Origin: Chloroflexota bacterium | GTDB taxonomy: Bacteria; Chloroflexota; Anaerolineae; UBA4142 | Reading direction: 5' to 3' | Assembly (NCBI GenBank): GCA_016200825.1 | Contig: JACQEA010000209.1 | Location: 1-5,325 of the forward strand | Length of the DNA stretch: 5,325 bases | Part shown: in pieces, positions 4,592-5,325 of the stretch | Position numbering within the stretch: position 1 is the first letter of the stretch | Layout of the letters: each line of letters begins with the position of its first letter | Made by a program: the position numbers and the translations under genes | Notes under the pieces: generated by a model | Told to the model about the DNA's origin: nothing | Seen by the model: only the letters and a program-made list of their open reading frames with translations | Database searches by the model: none

Positions 4592-5325
4592 AGCCTTGAC
4601 CCATAAAAATCAAGACCGACGGTCCTAACAATACGATCATGATCGAAGGAAAAACTAGAAACACCAACGGGAACATCATTTTCACCGGCGCTTGCGCGGC
4701 GAGTTCTTCCGCGCGCTGGCGGCGTTTCACGCGCATCTGCTCGGATTGAATCCGCAAAACTTTGGCGAGACTAACGCCTAACTGATCGGCTTGAATTACG
4801 GCCGCGATAAAATTCGATACGTCCGGCACGCCGATGCGTTCGGTCATATCGCGCAAGGCTTCGCGGCGCAATTTGCCCACGCGAATTTCTTGAATCACGC
4901 GCGCAAATTCGTGCGAAAGTTCCGTGTCCGATTTTTCAATGACCTTGACCATCGCCGCGTCAAAACCCAGCCCGGCTTCTACGCTCACCGTCAACAAATC
5001 CAGCGCATCCGGCAACGCGCGTTGAATTTGATGTTGCCGTCCGCCAATTTTGATATTGAGCCAAAAGATTGGCAAATAAAATCCAAGAATCGCCGCGATC
5101 ACGCCGAAGAGCAAGAGATTCGCCACGGGGGATTTGAATGCGAACAGTGGCAAGATAACCAAACCGCCAACAATCACAGCCGCGAGTCCGCGCACACCGA
5201 GAAAATCTGCGGATGTCCAACCGTTTGGATTGCCAGCGAGATTGAGTTTGCGTTTTAATTCTTCGACGTTGCGTTGCGGCGCAAAGCGTGAGATGAAACC
5301 CGAAGTGCCGCGAATCAATGGTAAC
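4578..5325 (-). CDS. tadC: TadC-like type II secretion system F domain protein (5' end cut by window)
   Basis: The frame stays open to the right edge (LPLIRGTSG at the first visible codons), so the true start lies outside; the TTG at 5318 is not the start. Counting from codon 5316-5318, a short amphipathic lead (ELKRKLNLAGNPNGW, 20-34) typical of TadB/TadC precedes two membrane segments (about 43-60 and 66-88). The T2SSF domain follows, marked by RALPDALDLLTVSVEAGLGFDAAM (100-123) and QADQLGVSLAKVLRIQSEQM (176-195). A last membrane segment spans about 215-238 (PLVFLVFPSIMIVLLGPS). TadC pairs with TadB in the inner membrane as the platform driven by the TadA ATPase to assemble Flp-type pili. 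TadC is preferred over TadB because of the LNLAGNP lead and the closing FPLVFLVFPSI segment. Partner genes tadA and tadB would be expected just beyond the right edge. The 3' end overlaps the DUF192 gene by 14 bp. Confidence 0.9.
   Translation of the reverse strand, partial: LPLIRGTSGFISRFAPQRNVEELKRKLNLAGNPNGWTSADFLGVRGLAAVIVGGLVILPLFAFKSPVANLLLFGVIAAILGFYLPIFWLNIKIGGRQHQIQRALPDALDLLTVSVEAGLGFDAAMVKVIEKSDTELSHEFARVIQEIRVGKLRREALRDMTERIGVPDVSNFIAAVIQADQLGVSLAKVLRIQSEQMRVKRRQRAEELAAQAPVKMMFPLVFLVFPSIMIVLLGPSVLIFMGQGFGAK

Overview
The window reads as a stretch of a bacterial chromosome of moderate to high GC content, rich in CGCG/GCGC words. It carries ordinary housekeeping and regulatory genes, nearly all on the minus strand. 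A Tad-type secretion protein, a CHASE2-lineage membrane cyclase, a long-form hibernation factor and a dispersed TGTCA...CTGAG / GCGAAG...TCTTG repeat together fit a Chloroflexota (Anaerolineae-like) genome. That assignment is an inference from gene style; no taxonomic marker is present.

Layout from the right edge, in the direction of minus-strand transcription: a TadC-like inner-membrane protein cut by the window edge (4578-5325); a DUF192 protein overlapping its 3' end (4202-4591); a 247-bp intergenic gap holding a 119-bp inverted-repeat element (4058-4176); a ComF-type phosphoribosyltransferase (3250-3954); and hpf (2673-3203), whose 3' end runs into a second copy of the same repeat (2635-2715). 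Then a clear extended -10 promoter (2552-2580) begins a compact three-gene unit: a small, very basic protein of unknown function (2177-2515), a low-molecular-weight protein-tyrosine phosphatase (1659-2135) and a membrane protein with a class III cyclase domain (541-1683). Opposing this unit on the plus strand are the last 22 codons of an unidentified gene and an overlapping nucleotidyltransferase-fold gene (53-529). The two transcription units converge with only 11 bp between their stop codons.

I see no CRISPR array, phage, transposase, rRNA or tRNA, and no clearly new multi-gene system. Two observations deserve attention. First, the repeat appears to have replaced the conserved end of hpf, supplying its last 13 codons and stop. 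Second, the cyclase domain has lost the second metal-binding Asp (Asn), the purine-specifying Lys (Gln) and the transition-state Asn (Thr), and its CHASE2 sensor seems reduced to a short loop, so it may be a signalling pseudoenzyme.
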